Positions 1-6,257 of a stretch of 8,637 nucleotides of DNA are shown here, piece by piece (position 1 is the first letter of the stretch; each line of letters begins with the position of its first letter). This DNA is from Bacteroidota bacterium. GTDB taxonomy: Bacteria > Bacteroidota > Rhodothermia > Rhodothermales > UBA10348. Under the pieces are notes generated by a model. It searched no databases. It had not been told where the DNA came from and saw nothing but the letters and a program-made list of their open reading frames with translations. The position numbers and the translations under genes are program-made. The DNA lies in assembly GCA_004356385.1 (NCBI GenBank), contig SMXL01000114.1, positions 1 to 8,637 of the forward strand. Reading direction: 5' to 3'.

Positions 1-835
1 CCGGGTCACCTGTTTTCCCGGCAACGTATACAATTCGATCGTCGACTACCGAACTCCATTTGAGACGAGCCACGTCTCCAAACCTAGCTCCCCGCATTCG
101 AAACGCCAAAATGTACATGTCACGGGCGATACATTCGTTGCGCGACTGAGAGAGATCTAGTGCCTCCATTCGGGCGATCTCCTCGAGTGAAAGCCGGGTG
201 CGGCGTGGTGTCGTTGATTTCGGAAGTCTGAACTGAAAAAATGGATTGTCGGCTGGACTTAGAATAGATTCACGGATGGCATCTCCGATAACTACTCTCA
301 GCGTTGAAAAAGCCGTTTGCCGGGTGCTAGCAGAGTTTCCCAGTTCTTCCGACATGTAGACATCAAACCCACGAAGAAGAGCAACTGAAAGCCGATTCCA
401 CGGAAGGGGGGATCCGGAAAACCCTCTGAACTTCCTCAGAATAGATCGAGAAGTCCTCCAATAATATGTCTGATCTTTTCTTCGTTTTTGCTCGAGCCAG
501 TCCTCGGCGAACTCCCAGAAGTCCCCTCGATTGTGTCCGCTCGTAATTCTCTCCTTGATGGTATCAACAGTTACGACAGCCTCCTCGTAATTCATTTTAC
601 TCAGTACAGATAGGGCATCGTTGAGCTTCTTTTCTATTTGAGCATTCAGCTGCTTTGCCTGTGGATGAACAGAGGAGAGAACACGCCTGTTTTTATTGCT
701 CCACTGCTTCTCGCGGACCTTCACTGCCGTAGAGATGTATTTCGTCTTGCCGCCCGCTTCGAGGCGGAGAAGAATGAGATGCCTCCCCTTTTTATCGGCA
801 TACCAGGTCTTTAAGGCAAGAGTTATCGTGGCCAC
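1..835 (-). CDS. Tyrosine recombinase / phage-type integrase, Bacteroidota-like (partial, C-terminus off the left edge)
   Basis: At least 278 residues read on the minus strand from a GTG at 835 (MATITLALKTWYADKKG...) to the window edge without a stop. Residues 1-60 resemble the arm-DNA-binding domain (basic, beta-rich, with LRLEAGGKTKYIS), about 104-200 the SAM-like core-binding domain (DFWEFAEDWLEQ), and from about 213 the catalytic domain begins. The box ARDMYILAFRMRGARFGD (238-254) matches the first catalytic-arginine region; R251 fits the canonical position, and R248 fits the RG variant seen in many Bacteroidota integrases. K274 (VAGKTG) is a candidate for the beta-hairpin lysine. The H-x-x-R box and the nucleophile Tyr lie beyond the window, so activity cannot be judged. 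GTG is chosen because the frame closes at a TAA a few codons beyond the frame's upstream stretch and no in-frame ATG precedes the conserved start; there is no convincing Shine-Dalgarno. Such enzymes integrate and excise mobile elements. Confidence 0.9.
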   Translation of the reverse strand, partial: MATITLALKTWYADKKGRHLILLRLEAGGKTKYISTAVKVREKQWSNKNRRVLSSVHPQAKQLNAQIEKKLNDALSVLSKMNYEEAVVTVDTIKERITSGHNRGDFWEFAEDWLEQKRRKDQTYYWRTSRSILRKFRGFSGSPLPWNRLSVALLRGFDVYMSEELGNSASTRQTAFSTLRVVIGDAIRESILSPADNPFFQFRLPKSTTPRRTRLSLEEIARMEALDLSQSRNECIARDMYILAFRMRGARFGDVARLKWSSVVDDRIVYVAGKTGDP

Positions 836-1009
836 AAAATTATTTAAAGAGAAGGCTTGACTTTCATCTGGTAAGGAACGAGGTTAGGATAAACCGTGGT
901 GCTTCAAAAGTCAACCGAACTCAAGTGAAATAATAAACGTCCCTTCTCTTGATAAGAGGCGTTAAGTAGCCTCTGCGCGAATCAACTGATATCATTTTCC
1001 GACTATGGC
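836..1009. other. Non-coding strip between divergent integrase and hydrolase; possible element boundary
   Basis: About 174 nt separate the integrase start from the first hydrolase ATG. I see no coding potential. A small hairpin, CTCTT-GAT-AAGAG, lies at 946-958. The hydrolase frame stays open upstream of its ATG back to a TAA at 953-955, so part of this strip looks like coding remnant. An attachment site or breakpoint here is plausible, but I cannot identify one without the other end of the element. Confidence 0.4.
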
Positions 1010-1804
1010 ATGTATTCAGGCCTCGCGCTTCTCTTGGATGTCTATAAACCGGCCGATGGAAATGGAGCAGGGATCATATTTATAAACGGCAGTGGCTGGC
1101 ATGCAGGCAAAGAAATGTCGGCGAATCCACTGAAGTCAGGCTATCCTTATATGGATCGAATCCGCGACGCACTGCTCGACGCAGGGTACACTGTCTTTTC
1201 GATTAATCACAGAGCCGCGCCCCGCTTCAATTACCCCGATGCGGTTGATGACACGCGACGCGCTGTTCAGTTCGTTCGATATCACGCGGACAGATTTGGA
1301 ATCACAGGGGACAAGCTGGGTGCTCTCGGCCATTCGTCGGGTGCACATTTGGCCGCGATGGTTGGAGTGCTGGACGAATCAACGGAGGTGATCGAAGGAG
1401 ACCCGGTTTCGGAGCAGAGCGCAAAGGTGTGGTCTGTTGTAACGATCGCGGCGCCGATGGATCTGAGCCTATTAAGCACCTCTGGAGTGATGGCAGGCGC
1501 CACGCCCTCTCTTGTTACATTTCTTGGCGAAAGACCGGTTCCATCTGAGGACGGGATATCTCTAGAAGGAGTGTATGCCGAAGCTTCTCCTGTTTCTCAC
1601 GTATCCGCGGACGACGCTTCTTTTTTCATCATTCAAGGCTTATCCGATCAAGTTGTACCTCCGGATAACGCCTCGGTTATGCACTCGGCGTTGACGCAGG
1701 CCGGCGTGTTTGTAAAACTCCTCGAACTTGGAGGCGGTCACGGTCCGGAATTTGATCCACTGCTCACCGTTGAGTGGTTCGACCAGACACTTATAGAAGA
1801 ATAA
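1010..1804 (+). CDS. Alpha/beta hydrolase (esterase/lipase type, BD-FAE-like), probably 5'-truncated
   Basis: 264 residues with a complete alpha/beta-hydrolase core. The nucleophile elbow is GHSSG at 107-111 (Ser109). The acid is probably Asp213 in GLSDQVVPP and the base His244 in GGGHG. The oxyanion-hole loop is NGSGW (26-30), replacing the usual HGGGW. This family hydrolyses esters of small or carbohydrate-linked substrates; the substrate here is unknown. The annotated start gives MYSGLALLLDVYKP, and the usual family pattern Y-G-x(n)-G-x-x-L-x-L-D-V-Y-x-P continues into the codons just upstream (FSDYG, 995-1009). No ATG, GTG or TTG exists in that frame before the TAA at 953, there is no signal peptide, and there is no RBS before 1010. 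I infer that the original N-terminus is missing, perhaps through the rearrangement that placed the integrase next door. It may be a pseudogene or may still be translated. Confidence 0.85.
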   Translation: MYSGLALLLDVYKPADGNGAGIIFINGSGWHAGKEMSANPLKSGYPYMDRIRDALLDAGYTVFSINHRAAPRFNYPDAVDDTRRAVQFVRYHADRFGITGDKLGALGHSSGAHLAAMVGVLDESTEVIEGDPVSEQSAKVWSVVTIAAPMDLSLLSTSGVMAGATPSLVTFLGERPVPSEDGISLEGVYAEASPVSHVSADDASFFIIQGLSDQVVPPDNASVMHSALTQAGVFVKLLELGGGHGPEFDPLLTVEWFDQTLIEE

Positions 1805-1818
1805 CGCCGCGTACGAAG

Positions 1819-1840
1819 GATGGCCGCCCCGAGATGGCCG
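1819..1840. repeat. Short direct repeat in the convergent gap 1805-1879
   Basis: GATGGCCG occurs at 1819-1826 and 1833-1840, a period of 14. The gap lies between the stops of the convergent hydrolase and methyltransferase genes. It is GC-rich with several GGCC and CGCG blocks that could fold, but no T-tract follows on either strand, so I do not call a rho-independent terminator. Confidence 0.35.
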
Positions 1841-1879
1841 GCGCGGGCACTGAATGGAGTCGAACCCTAGACCCTGTTA

Positions 1880-2671
1880 CTAAACCTTTTCTGCGACAGC
1901 AGTCACACTTTTCACGCCGTACTGTTTGGTTGCACCTTGTGCGTCGGCTGAAATGAATTGATACTGAGGGTTGTCTCTTAGGGTGGTCACCCGGAGCCCG
2001 GCCTCCTCAATGGCCGCGCGATAATCGTCGATCTGCATCGCACCGCCTATGCAGGCTGCCCAATAGGTCGTGTTACATGTAATCCCGTTCGGGAGTTGTT
2101 GTTCAGACACGATATCGGAAAGCGCCAGTCTACCTCCTTTCTTGAGTACTCGGGCGACTTCTTGAAATACCTTTCCCTTGTCGGCGGCGAGATTGAAAAC
2201 ACCATTGCTGATAACGACATCAAACGATTCGTTGTCACACGGTACGTCCTCCAGGTACGCCTTTAGGTAGGATACATTTGAAACTCCAGTCTCTTCCGCA
2301 AGTCGCCTCGACTTGGCGAGCTGCTCATCGGTCATATCGATTCCGACTACGGTTCCTTCCATTCCTACTTTCAACGCGGCTACGAATGTATCCATTCCTG
2401 ATCCACTCCCAAAGTCGATGACATGTTCGCCTTCACGAATGTCAGCTACGCTAAAATAGTATCCGACGCCTGCGAAGGATTCTATGGATTCAGGAGGAAT
2501 CCGGTCGAGATCCTTGGGGGAATAACCCAATCGCTCGGCCAGTTGACGACCCATTTCAAAGTGGTAATCACCATGTGGGTCGAGTGCTACGTCGCGATAC
2601 ATGTCCTTCACTTTTTGTTCCAGTTCGCTGGCGTCGATGCTAGCTGCGGTGGTCACACTTGAATCTGACAT
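1880..2671 (-). CDS. SAM-dependent methyltransferase, ArsM-like fold
   Basis: 263 residues from the ATG at 2671 (MSDSSVTTAAS), chosen because AAAGGAG ends 8 nt upstream; an in-frame ATG 57 nt further up lacks such support. It is a class I methyltransferase: motif I VIDFGSGSGMD (84-94) binds S-adenosylmethionine, the acidic end of beta-2 is in GIDMT (110-114), and SFDVVISNGVFNL (149-161) is the motif IV region. The overall order, including VLKKGGRLALSDIV and WAACIGGA (204-211), follows arsenite methyltransferases. However, the SNCV cysteine that ArsM uses to bind As(III) is Gly157 here. Only the later Cys207 of WAACIGGA is clearly retained, with an extra Cys199, so arsenic methylation is doubtful and a different small-molecule acceptor is likely. 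It has its own RBS and 186 nt of upstream DNA, and probably forms a separate transcription unit. Confidence 0.88.
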   Translation of the reverse strand: MSDSSVTTAASIDASELEQKVKDMYRDVALDPHGDYHFEMGRQLAERLGYSPKDLDRIPPESIESFAGVGYYFSVADIREGEHVIDFGSGSGMDTFVAALKVGMEGTVVGIDMTDEQLAKSRRLAEETGVSNVSYLKAYLEDVPCDNESFDVVISNGVFNLAADKGKVFQEVARVLKKGGRLALSDIVSEQQLPNGITCNTTYWAACIGGAMQIDDYRAAIEEAGLRVTTLRDNPQYQFISADAQGATKQYGVKSVTAVAEKV

Positions 2672-2679
2672 GTTTATAT

Positions 2680-2686
2680 CTCCTTT
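2680..2686 (-). promoter_or_regulatory. Ribosome binding site of the methyltransferase
   Basis: On the minus strand AAAGGAG lies 8 nt before the ATG at 2671. This decides the start in favour of MSDSS over the longer frame beginning at 2728. It is the strongest Shine-Dalgarno sequence I see in the window. Confidence 0.75.
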
Positions 2687-2857
2687 ATACTCATAAGGGG
2701 GGTCAATCTCGAAAAACCAAATACGCAAGCTCGTAAACGCGTCCCTGTTGTAAGGTATAAAACGTACCCATTTTCGATTCGAATATCAACTCTGGCCTGA
2801 TTCGACAAAGGGGCTTGATCGCCTGGGAATCGTCCAATACCAGACGAGCAAAATGCT

Positions 2858-3382
2858 TTATCGCCTGGAGCCGAAAACTTGCGTCCAGTACGAATTATAG
2901 GTAGAGGTGCTGCTGGCGACGACGGCCATGCCGACTTCCTTAAAATCAGGATCCATGATATTTCTACAGTGACCGGGGCTTTCAAGCCACGCAGTCATCG
3001 CCCGCTCGGCCTCGGTAAACCCTGCGTAGATATTCTCTCCAACCGTTTGCCAGCTATAGGATGTTTCGGTCACTCGATTGGCAACCGTTGAGCCATCAGA
3101 TCCAGTATGGCTGAAGAAATCTCCGATGGCCATGTCTTCAGAATGCGACTGGGCAGCTTGAGCAAGCTTACTGTTCCATGTAACGAGTGATGTCGCGGAA
3201 TGCTGGGAACTACCGCAGGAGCGCGCAGTGGTACGTGCGGCGTTTACCAGAGAGACCAAATGCGATTCAGATGGACTGGGTGCCTCTTCTTTTTCCTGCT
3301 CTTCTTCCGTTGAATCGACGGGACTGAGTGAATCGCAGGCGGTAAAACAAAGAACGACGAATAGAACGGCTATTAGTCTCAT
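2858..3382 (-). CDS. CAP/SCP-domain (YkwD-like) lipoprotein
   Basis: 174 residues. The N-terminus MRLIAVLFVVLCFTACDS is a lipoprotein signal peptide with a lipobox ending at Cys16, so the mature protein should be lipid-anchored in the envelope. An acidic, Ser/Pro-rich linker (17-40, EEEQEKEE) precedes the CAP domain. The domain shows the expected order: LVSLVNAAR, LVTWNSKLAQAAQSHSEDM, FFSH (His92), VGENIYAG (Glu116), AWLESPGHCRNIM (His138), EVGMAVV, and a C-terminal YWTQVFG. His92, Glu116 and His138 match the residues forming the CAP cavity. Bacterial CAP proteins are usually secreted, and most have no known reaction; peptidase and lipid-binding roles have been suggested for relatives. Extra cysteines at 56 and 139 could form a disulfide. 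The start lies 10 nt after the stop of the upstream four-cysteine protein, so co-transcription is likely. No Shine-Dalgarno is evident. Confidence 0.9.
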   Translation of the reverse strand: MRLIAVLFVVLCFTACDSLSPVDSTEEEQEKEEAPSPSESHLVSLVNAARTTARSCGSSQHSATSLVTWNSKLAQAAQSHSEDMAIGDFFSHTGSDGSTVANRVTETSYSWQTVGENIYAGFTEAERAMTAWLESPGHCRNIMDPDFKEVGMAVVASSTSTYNSYWTQVFGSRR

Positions 3383-3392
3383 CGATCGCGGG

Positions 3393-3989
3393 CTATTTCG
3401 GAAGGCCTTGCGCGATCAGAGTCAGATCTCTATCAGCCGCGTTGCATGATTGTCGCGCCGTACCGCCACAGGACGTACAAACTTTGATGTTGCTGAGGAC
3501 CGCGTTGATGGACGGCTGGTCGCCAGGGAGTTGTAGAGAGCCTCCCCTTGCCATAACGCTTCTCGACTGTTTCTGGAGTTTTTTCATACCATCGAGACAC
3601 CGGCGGGTGAGTGTCGCATTATCGCTGTTTCGTAGCCCTTCCATGGATCGACCCGCTCGAATAAGTCTTCTGAGTTCCATGATGAGCCACCGTACGGTTA
3701 CCGGTTCCGAAGACTCGCTCACCATGGCAACTCCTGGGTTCGAGTGTGCTGATTTCGGCGCCGAACTGGCACCGGATGATACGTATTCCGCGTCATAGAC
3801 GTCGGGATCCTCGACTGGTTCTTCGGTGAAGGCTGTCGATTCACTGGAGTTGGCGGCGGATACATACGGTGTTAGATCTGAGGAGACTGTATCGCCAAAA
3901 ATCAAAAAGGCCATGAGGCCAGAAAAGAGAAACAGGATCACTAAAGCAATCTTAGTTTCTTTGGTCCAGAAGGCGCTTTTTTCAGTCAT
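3393..3989 (-). CDS. Membrane-anchored protein with four-cysteine C-terminal domain (paralogue A), function unknown
   Basis: 198 residues from the ATG at 3989; a GTG two codons earlier (3995) is an alternative and neither has a clear RBS. A short basic N-terminus is followed by one hydrophobic segment at about 14-31 (IALVILFLFSGLMAFLIF), then a Ser/Glu-rich, probably disordered linker (about 32-95), then a compact C-terminal domain (about 104-198). That domain begins MELRRLIRAGRSMEGLRN, contains RRCLDGMKKLQ, and ends with VCTSCGGTARQSCN and a short helix. Cysteines fall at 131, 171, 174 and 182, giving C-x39-C-x2-C-x7-C. The same domain, about half identical, ends the protein encoded at 4309-4902. 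With the domain outside the membrane, two disulfides are likely; metal binding is the alternative. CxxCH haem binding is excluded because no His follows. The gene is 10 nt upstream of the CAP lipoprotein gene. I do not recognise the family. Confidence 0.8.
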   Translation of the reverse strand: MTEKSAFWTKETKIALVILFLFSGLMAFLIFGDTVSSDLTPYVSAANSSESTAFTEEPVEDPDVYDAEYVSSGASSAPKSAHSNPGVAMVSESSEPVTVRWLIMELRRLIRAGRSMEGLRNSDNATLTRRCLDGMKKLQKQSRSVMARGGSLQLPGDQPSINAVLSNIKVCTSCGGTARQSCNAADRDLTLIAQGLPK

Positions 3990-4045
3990 TGACACGGAGC
4001 GGTCGATTCTTGAGTGGAGGGCTTGGACCAGCGTAGATCCATATC

Positions 4046-4062
4046 AGTATCGCTAGTATCGC
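4046..4062. repeat. Tandem octamer direct repeat upstream of paralogue A
   Basis: AGTATCGC occurs at 4046-4053 and again at 4055-4062, separated by a single T (period 9). It lies about 57-73 nt upstream of the ATG at 3989. Such head-to-tail half-sites near a promoter are typical of binding sites for a transcription factor; that role is inferred. Confidence 0.5.
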
Positions 4063-4081
4063 GTCACGGGCTGTTTGGTAT

Positions 4082-4099
4082 ATACGTAGTTCTACGTAT
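4082..4099. promoter_or_regulatory. Dyad-symmetric operator-like site upstream of paralogue A
   Basis: ATACGTAG (4082-4089) and CTACGTAT (4092-4099) are perfect 8-bp inverted repeats around a TT spacer. The site is about 93-110 nt upstream of the A start. Its short spacer suits a DNA-bound dimer better than an RNA hairpin. No regulator gene is visible in the window. Confidence 0.5.
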
Positions 4100-4308
4100 T
4101 TGTGGGTCGCATGACTGCATCTAAGTAGCTAAGAATACTCGTGTTGTATAGAGCGATAGAAACGAGGAAACTTACCGAATTTCTCTTTTCGCCACTCAAG
4201 CGACCCCAAATACTTCACGTGGACCTGAAACACAGCAAGAAAATGTCTATTTAGGGACTGAACCCGGTTACCCGGTCCTTAGCTCGTATCAACCCGTGGT
4301 CAGAAACG

Positions 4309-4902
4309 TCAGTCCATGCTGAGGCTTCGAACGATCAGATCCAGGTCCTTCTGTGCTAGATTACACGCCTGATTAGCATTTCCAGCACAGGAAACACACT
4401 TCAAGATATTGCTGAATACTTTCTCTAGAGACAACGATCGCGTAGGTACAGCCAGGTTCTTTCTGCGTGTTTTAATGGCTATAGCTTGGGCCTGAAGTTT
4501 TCGCATACCGTCATAACATCGGCGTCTCAGGGCCTGGTTTTGCGTGTTTCGCAAGGATTCCATCGAGCGACCCGCTCGAACAATGCGACGAAGCTCCATC
4601 GCAAGGCCGTTCGCCGACTGCAAATCTTTTGACGGTTTTAACTTTTCAACTTCCATAGCTGATTTTACTTGTTTCCCGATGGCTTCCGACGAAATTTGTA
4701 CTCTTTTGGAGTTGATGCTGTGTATTTTGTTCCGCCAGGTATCGTAAGCCTCGTAATCCCATTCTGTGGACGTATCGTCCCAATAGTCACTATGGGTGGC
4801 ATCAGAGGTGCTTTCAGCGAAGACAACGAGGGCTGCGAACAGAAGAAACACTGCTGTAAGCAGGACTCCAACTCTGATTTGCTTGTTGAAGAGGGATTTC
4901 AT
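4309..4902 (-). CDS. Exported or membrane-anchored protein with four-cysteine C-terminal domain (paralogue B), function unknown
   Basis: 197 residues from the ATG at 4902; as in paralogue A, a GTG lies two codons upstream (4908), and neither start has a clear RBS. The N-terminus (KSLFNKQIR, then VGVLLTAVFLLFAALVVFA) is a signal peptide or anchor. VFA before Glu-Ser could be a signal-peptidase site, which would make this copy soluble, unlike A. The linker (about 30-100) is rich in Asp, Trp, Tyr and Ser and does not align with A. The C-terminal domain (102-197) starts MELRRIVRAGRSMESLRN, continues RRCYDGMRKLQAQ, and ends CVSCAGNANQACN with a helix. Cysteines at 129, 169, 172 and 180 have the same spacing as in A. 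My hand alignment gives about 49 identities over 95 positions, without gaps up to the final residue. The linker has turned over while the domain is held, so the domain is probably the functional part. No known family was recognised. Confidence 0.8.
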   Translation of the reverse strand: MKSLFNKQIRVGVLLTAVFLLFAALVVFAESTSDATHSDYWDDTSTEWDYEAYDTWRNKIHSINSKRVQISSEAIGKQVKSAMEVEKLKPSKDLQSANGLAMELRRIVRAGRSMESLRNTQNQALRRRCYDGMRKLQAQAIAIKTRRKNLAVPTRSLSLEKVFSNILKCVSCAGNANQACNLAQKDLDLIVRSLSMD

Positions 4903-4942
4903 TTTCACTCGCTTTCGCGAAGGAACCGATTGAATTGAAATG

Positions 4943-4987
4943 GGCCATTTTAGGCCGTTTGGGGCTAATCCCCCTTATTTTTAGGGG
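4943..4987 (-). promoter_or_regulatory. Alternative hairpins in the leader of paralogue B
   Basis: Read on the minus strand, 40-85 nt before the B start, CCCCT (4987-4983 side) can pair with AGGGG (4975-4971 side) around an A-rich loop. The same G-run (4974-4970) can instead pair with CCCC at 4964-4961 around a 5-nt loop. A further GGCC-N6-GGCC stem lies at 4956-4943. The first two are mutually exclusive. There is no T-tract, so this is not an obvious terminator; a leader switch or an mRNA-stability element is inference. Confidence 0.35.
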
Positions 4988-5087
4988 AATTGAAGGTGTG
5001 TATTCCTCCGAACAGAAGGATGATGCCTGTTCTGGTACCTGTGGGTACGAAGAAAAAGTCCGAACTCTTGCTTGGATGGGCTTTATT

Positions 5088-6257
5088 CTAGCCGATCGGA
5101 GACTCGACAAGCGGTCTGCAATTCACGTATTCGACGATGACGACTACGGCGACCCCTATAACCGATATCAAGAGAGTTACCCAAGGGAGTAGGCCCGCCA
5201 CGACAACAATGACAATTCCCGTGACGCCAATCACGAATAGGCGATTTCTAGGTAGAATGTGAATGGTGCGCCATTGAGCGTATGCCGCGCCAACAGTAAA
5301 GAGTACGAGACCGCTCGACATCGCAACTCTTGCTTCGAGCGCGAGCGGTGTGGTCGGGTCTGATACTGCCACTTCTATGGCTGATGAGATGGCAATTATT
5401 CCACAGAGAAGCGGGAAATGACCAAAACTGAAAGCATCTCTGGCCATCGAGCCCTCGTCCCAGGTTTCAGTCTGGACCAACCCCCTCTCTAACAGCGGAA
5501 GCACATATGGGAAATAGCTCCACCAGAGAACGCACGTGATCAAGACTGCTAGGAAGCCGACGGTCAGAAGCGTGACCGTAAGCTCAGAACCCACTAAACC
5601 CGTAGCAGCGACAATGAGGGATTCTCCGAGGGCAATGATCACAATCAGTCCGTGTCTCTCGACAAAATGCTCAGGATGAAGGTTCATGCTGTCAGTCTGT
5701 CCTGCCACCCGAGCAGCGAGCCCGTCTAAAAGAATTGCGAGGCCCCAAAGCCAATATTGAATCGGACCGCCCACGACGGCGCCGATTACGACGGCGCTGA
5801 GTCCACCAAGTGACGCCAAGAAAAACGAGCGAACGACCTCGTTTTGTTTCTTATTGGTCTGGGTGACTTTTGTGTAGACGTATAGCCCGATCAGACGAAC
5901 CATCACATAGGCGATCGCGAACAATAGTGCCTTACTGCCAAACGCCTCTGGAACAGCAATGGCCATAAAGAATGCTATGGCCGTTGCTACGAGCATAGCA
6001 ATCTGAATATGGTGGTGATCCGTATTAGCAGCATTCAACGCCCATGTAAACTGGGTCCAGGCCCACCACACCAACCAGAAAATGATGACTGCGCTTCCTG
6101 CAGAACTCCATGAAATTCCATGGTGGAGAAACGCGACGACTTGGGTAACCGAGAAGACGAATACCAAATCGAAGAATAGTTCGACGAACGTGACGGACTG
6201 ATTTTCGGGAGAGACGATGCTTGAGTTCGGCATTCGGGATATAGTGGTTTGGCGCAT
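5088..6257 (-). CDS. ltrA: Low temperature requirement protein A (LtrA) family membrane protein
   Basis: 389 residues, a normal length for this family. The opening VTFVELFFDLVFVF (22-35) and the central HFVERHGLIVIIALGES (197-213) are hallmark LtrA motifs. The remainder is strongly hydrophobic, with roughly ten or more membrane-spanning segments separated by short loops, plus a His cluster (DHHH, 80-83) near the second or third segment. The name comes from a Listeria locus needed for growth in the cold; the biochemical activity is unknown, and this LtrA is unrelated to the group II intron protein of the same name. The first ATG (6257) is used. A second ATG at codon 9 (MPNSSIVSP) is also possible, and neither has a Shine-Dalgarno. 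The gene is divergent from the peptidase pair on its right and transcribed toward paralogue B, 185 nt away. Confidence 0.9.
   Translation of the reverse strand: MRQTTISRMPNSSIVSPENQSVTFVELFFDLVFVFSVTQVVAFLHHGISWSSAGSAVIIFWLVWWAWTQFTWALNAANTDHHHIQIAMLVATAIAFFMAIAVPEAFGSKALLFAIAYVMVRLIGLYVYTKVTQTNKKQNEVVRSFFLASLGGLSAVVIGAVVGGPIQYWLWGLAILLDGLAARVAGQTDSMNLHPEHFVERHGLIVIIALGESLIVAATGLVGSELTVTLLTVGFLAVLITCVLWWSYFPYVLPLLERGLVQTETWDEGSMARDAFSFGHFPLLCGIIAISSAIEVAVSDPTTPLALEARVAMSSGLVLFTVGAAYAQWRTIHILPRNRLFVIGVTGIVIVVVAGLLPWVTLLISVIGVAVVVIVEYVNCRPLVESPIG

Larger units (their letters stand above)
3990..4308. other. Intergenic region (319 nt) upstream of paralogue A, downstream of paralogue B
   Basis: No coding region is supported here. 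It holds a tandem octamer repeat (4046-4062) and a near-perfect 18-bp dyad (4082-4099), both on the A-proximal side where a promoter for A would lie. Nearer the stop of B, ACCCGGT is repeated at 4262-4268 and 4270-4276, inside a weak potential stem (GGAC 4255-4258 with GTCC 4275-4278). This might be a poor terminator for B, but it lacks a clear U-tract. Confidence 0.5.

Noticed and set aside
1853..1885. tRNA-like 3' fragment on the minus strand (GGGTTCGACTCC resembles a T-arm)
   Set aside because: The sequence flanking the TTCGACT loop forms only two or three pairs instead of five, no acceptor, anticodon or D arms are found, and it overlaps the end of the methyltransferase. A remnant attachment site is possible but unsupported.
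2674..2985. Minus-strand open frame of about 100 codons overlapping the CAP gene end and the intergenic strip
   Set aside because: It overlaps the well-supported CAP domain in another frame, has no RBS and no recognisable domain, and looks like a shadow of the coding region.
3442..3798. Plus-strand open frame of 118 codons opposite paralogue A
   Set aside because: It is antisense to the conserved four-cysteine domain whose protein-level conservation with paralogue B shows the minus strand is coding.
4253..4280. Possible terminator for paralogue B (GGAC/GTCC stem with ACCCGGT repeats in the loop)
   Set aside because: The stem is four strong pairs with a mismatch beyond, the loop is long, and no U-run follows directly on the minus strand.
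3393..4902. Cytochrome c interpretation of the CxxC motifs in paralogues A and B
   Set aside because: Neither CxxC is followed by His (CTSCG and CVSCA), so covalent haem attachment is not supported.
5010..5032. GAACAG-N11-CTGTTC inverted repeat between ltrA and paralogue B, considered as a LexA-like box or terminator
   Set aside because: The spacing and half-site order do not match known LexA boxes, and it is followed by no T-tract; a 6-bp dyad is weak evidence.
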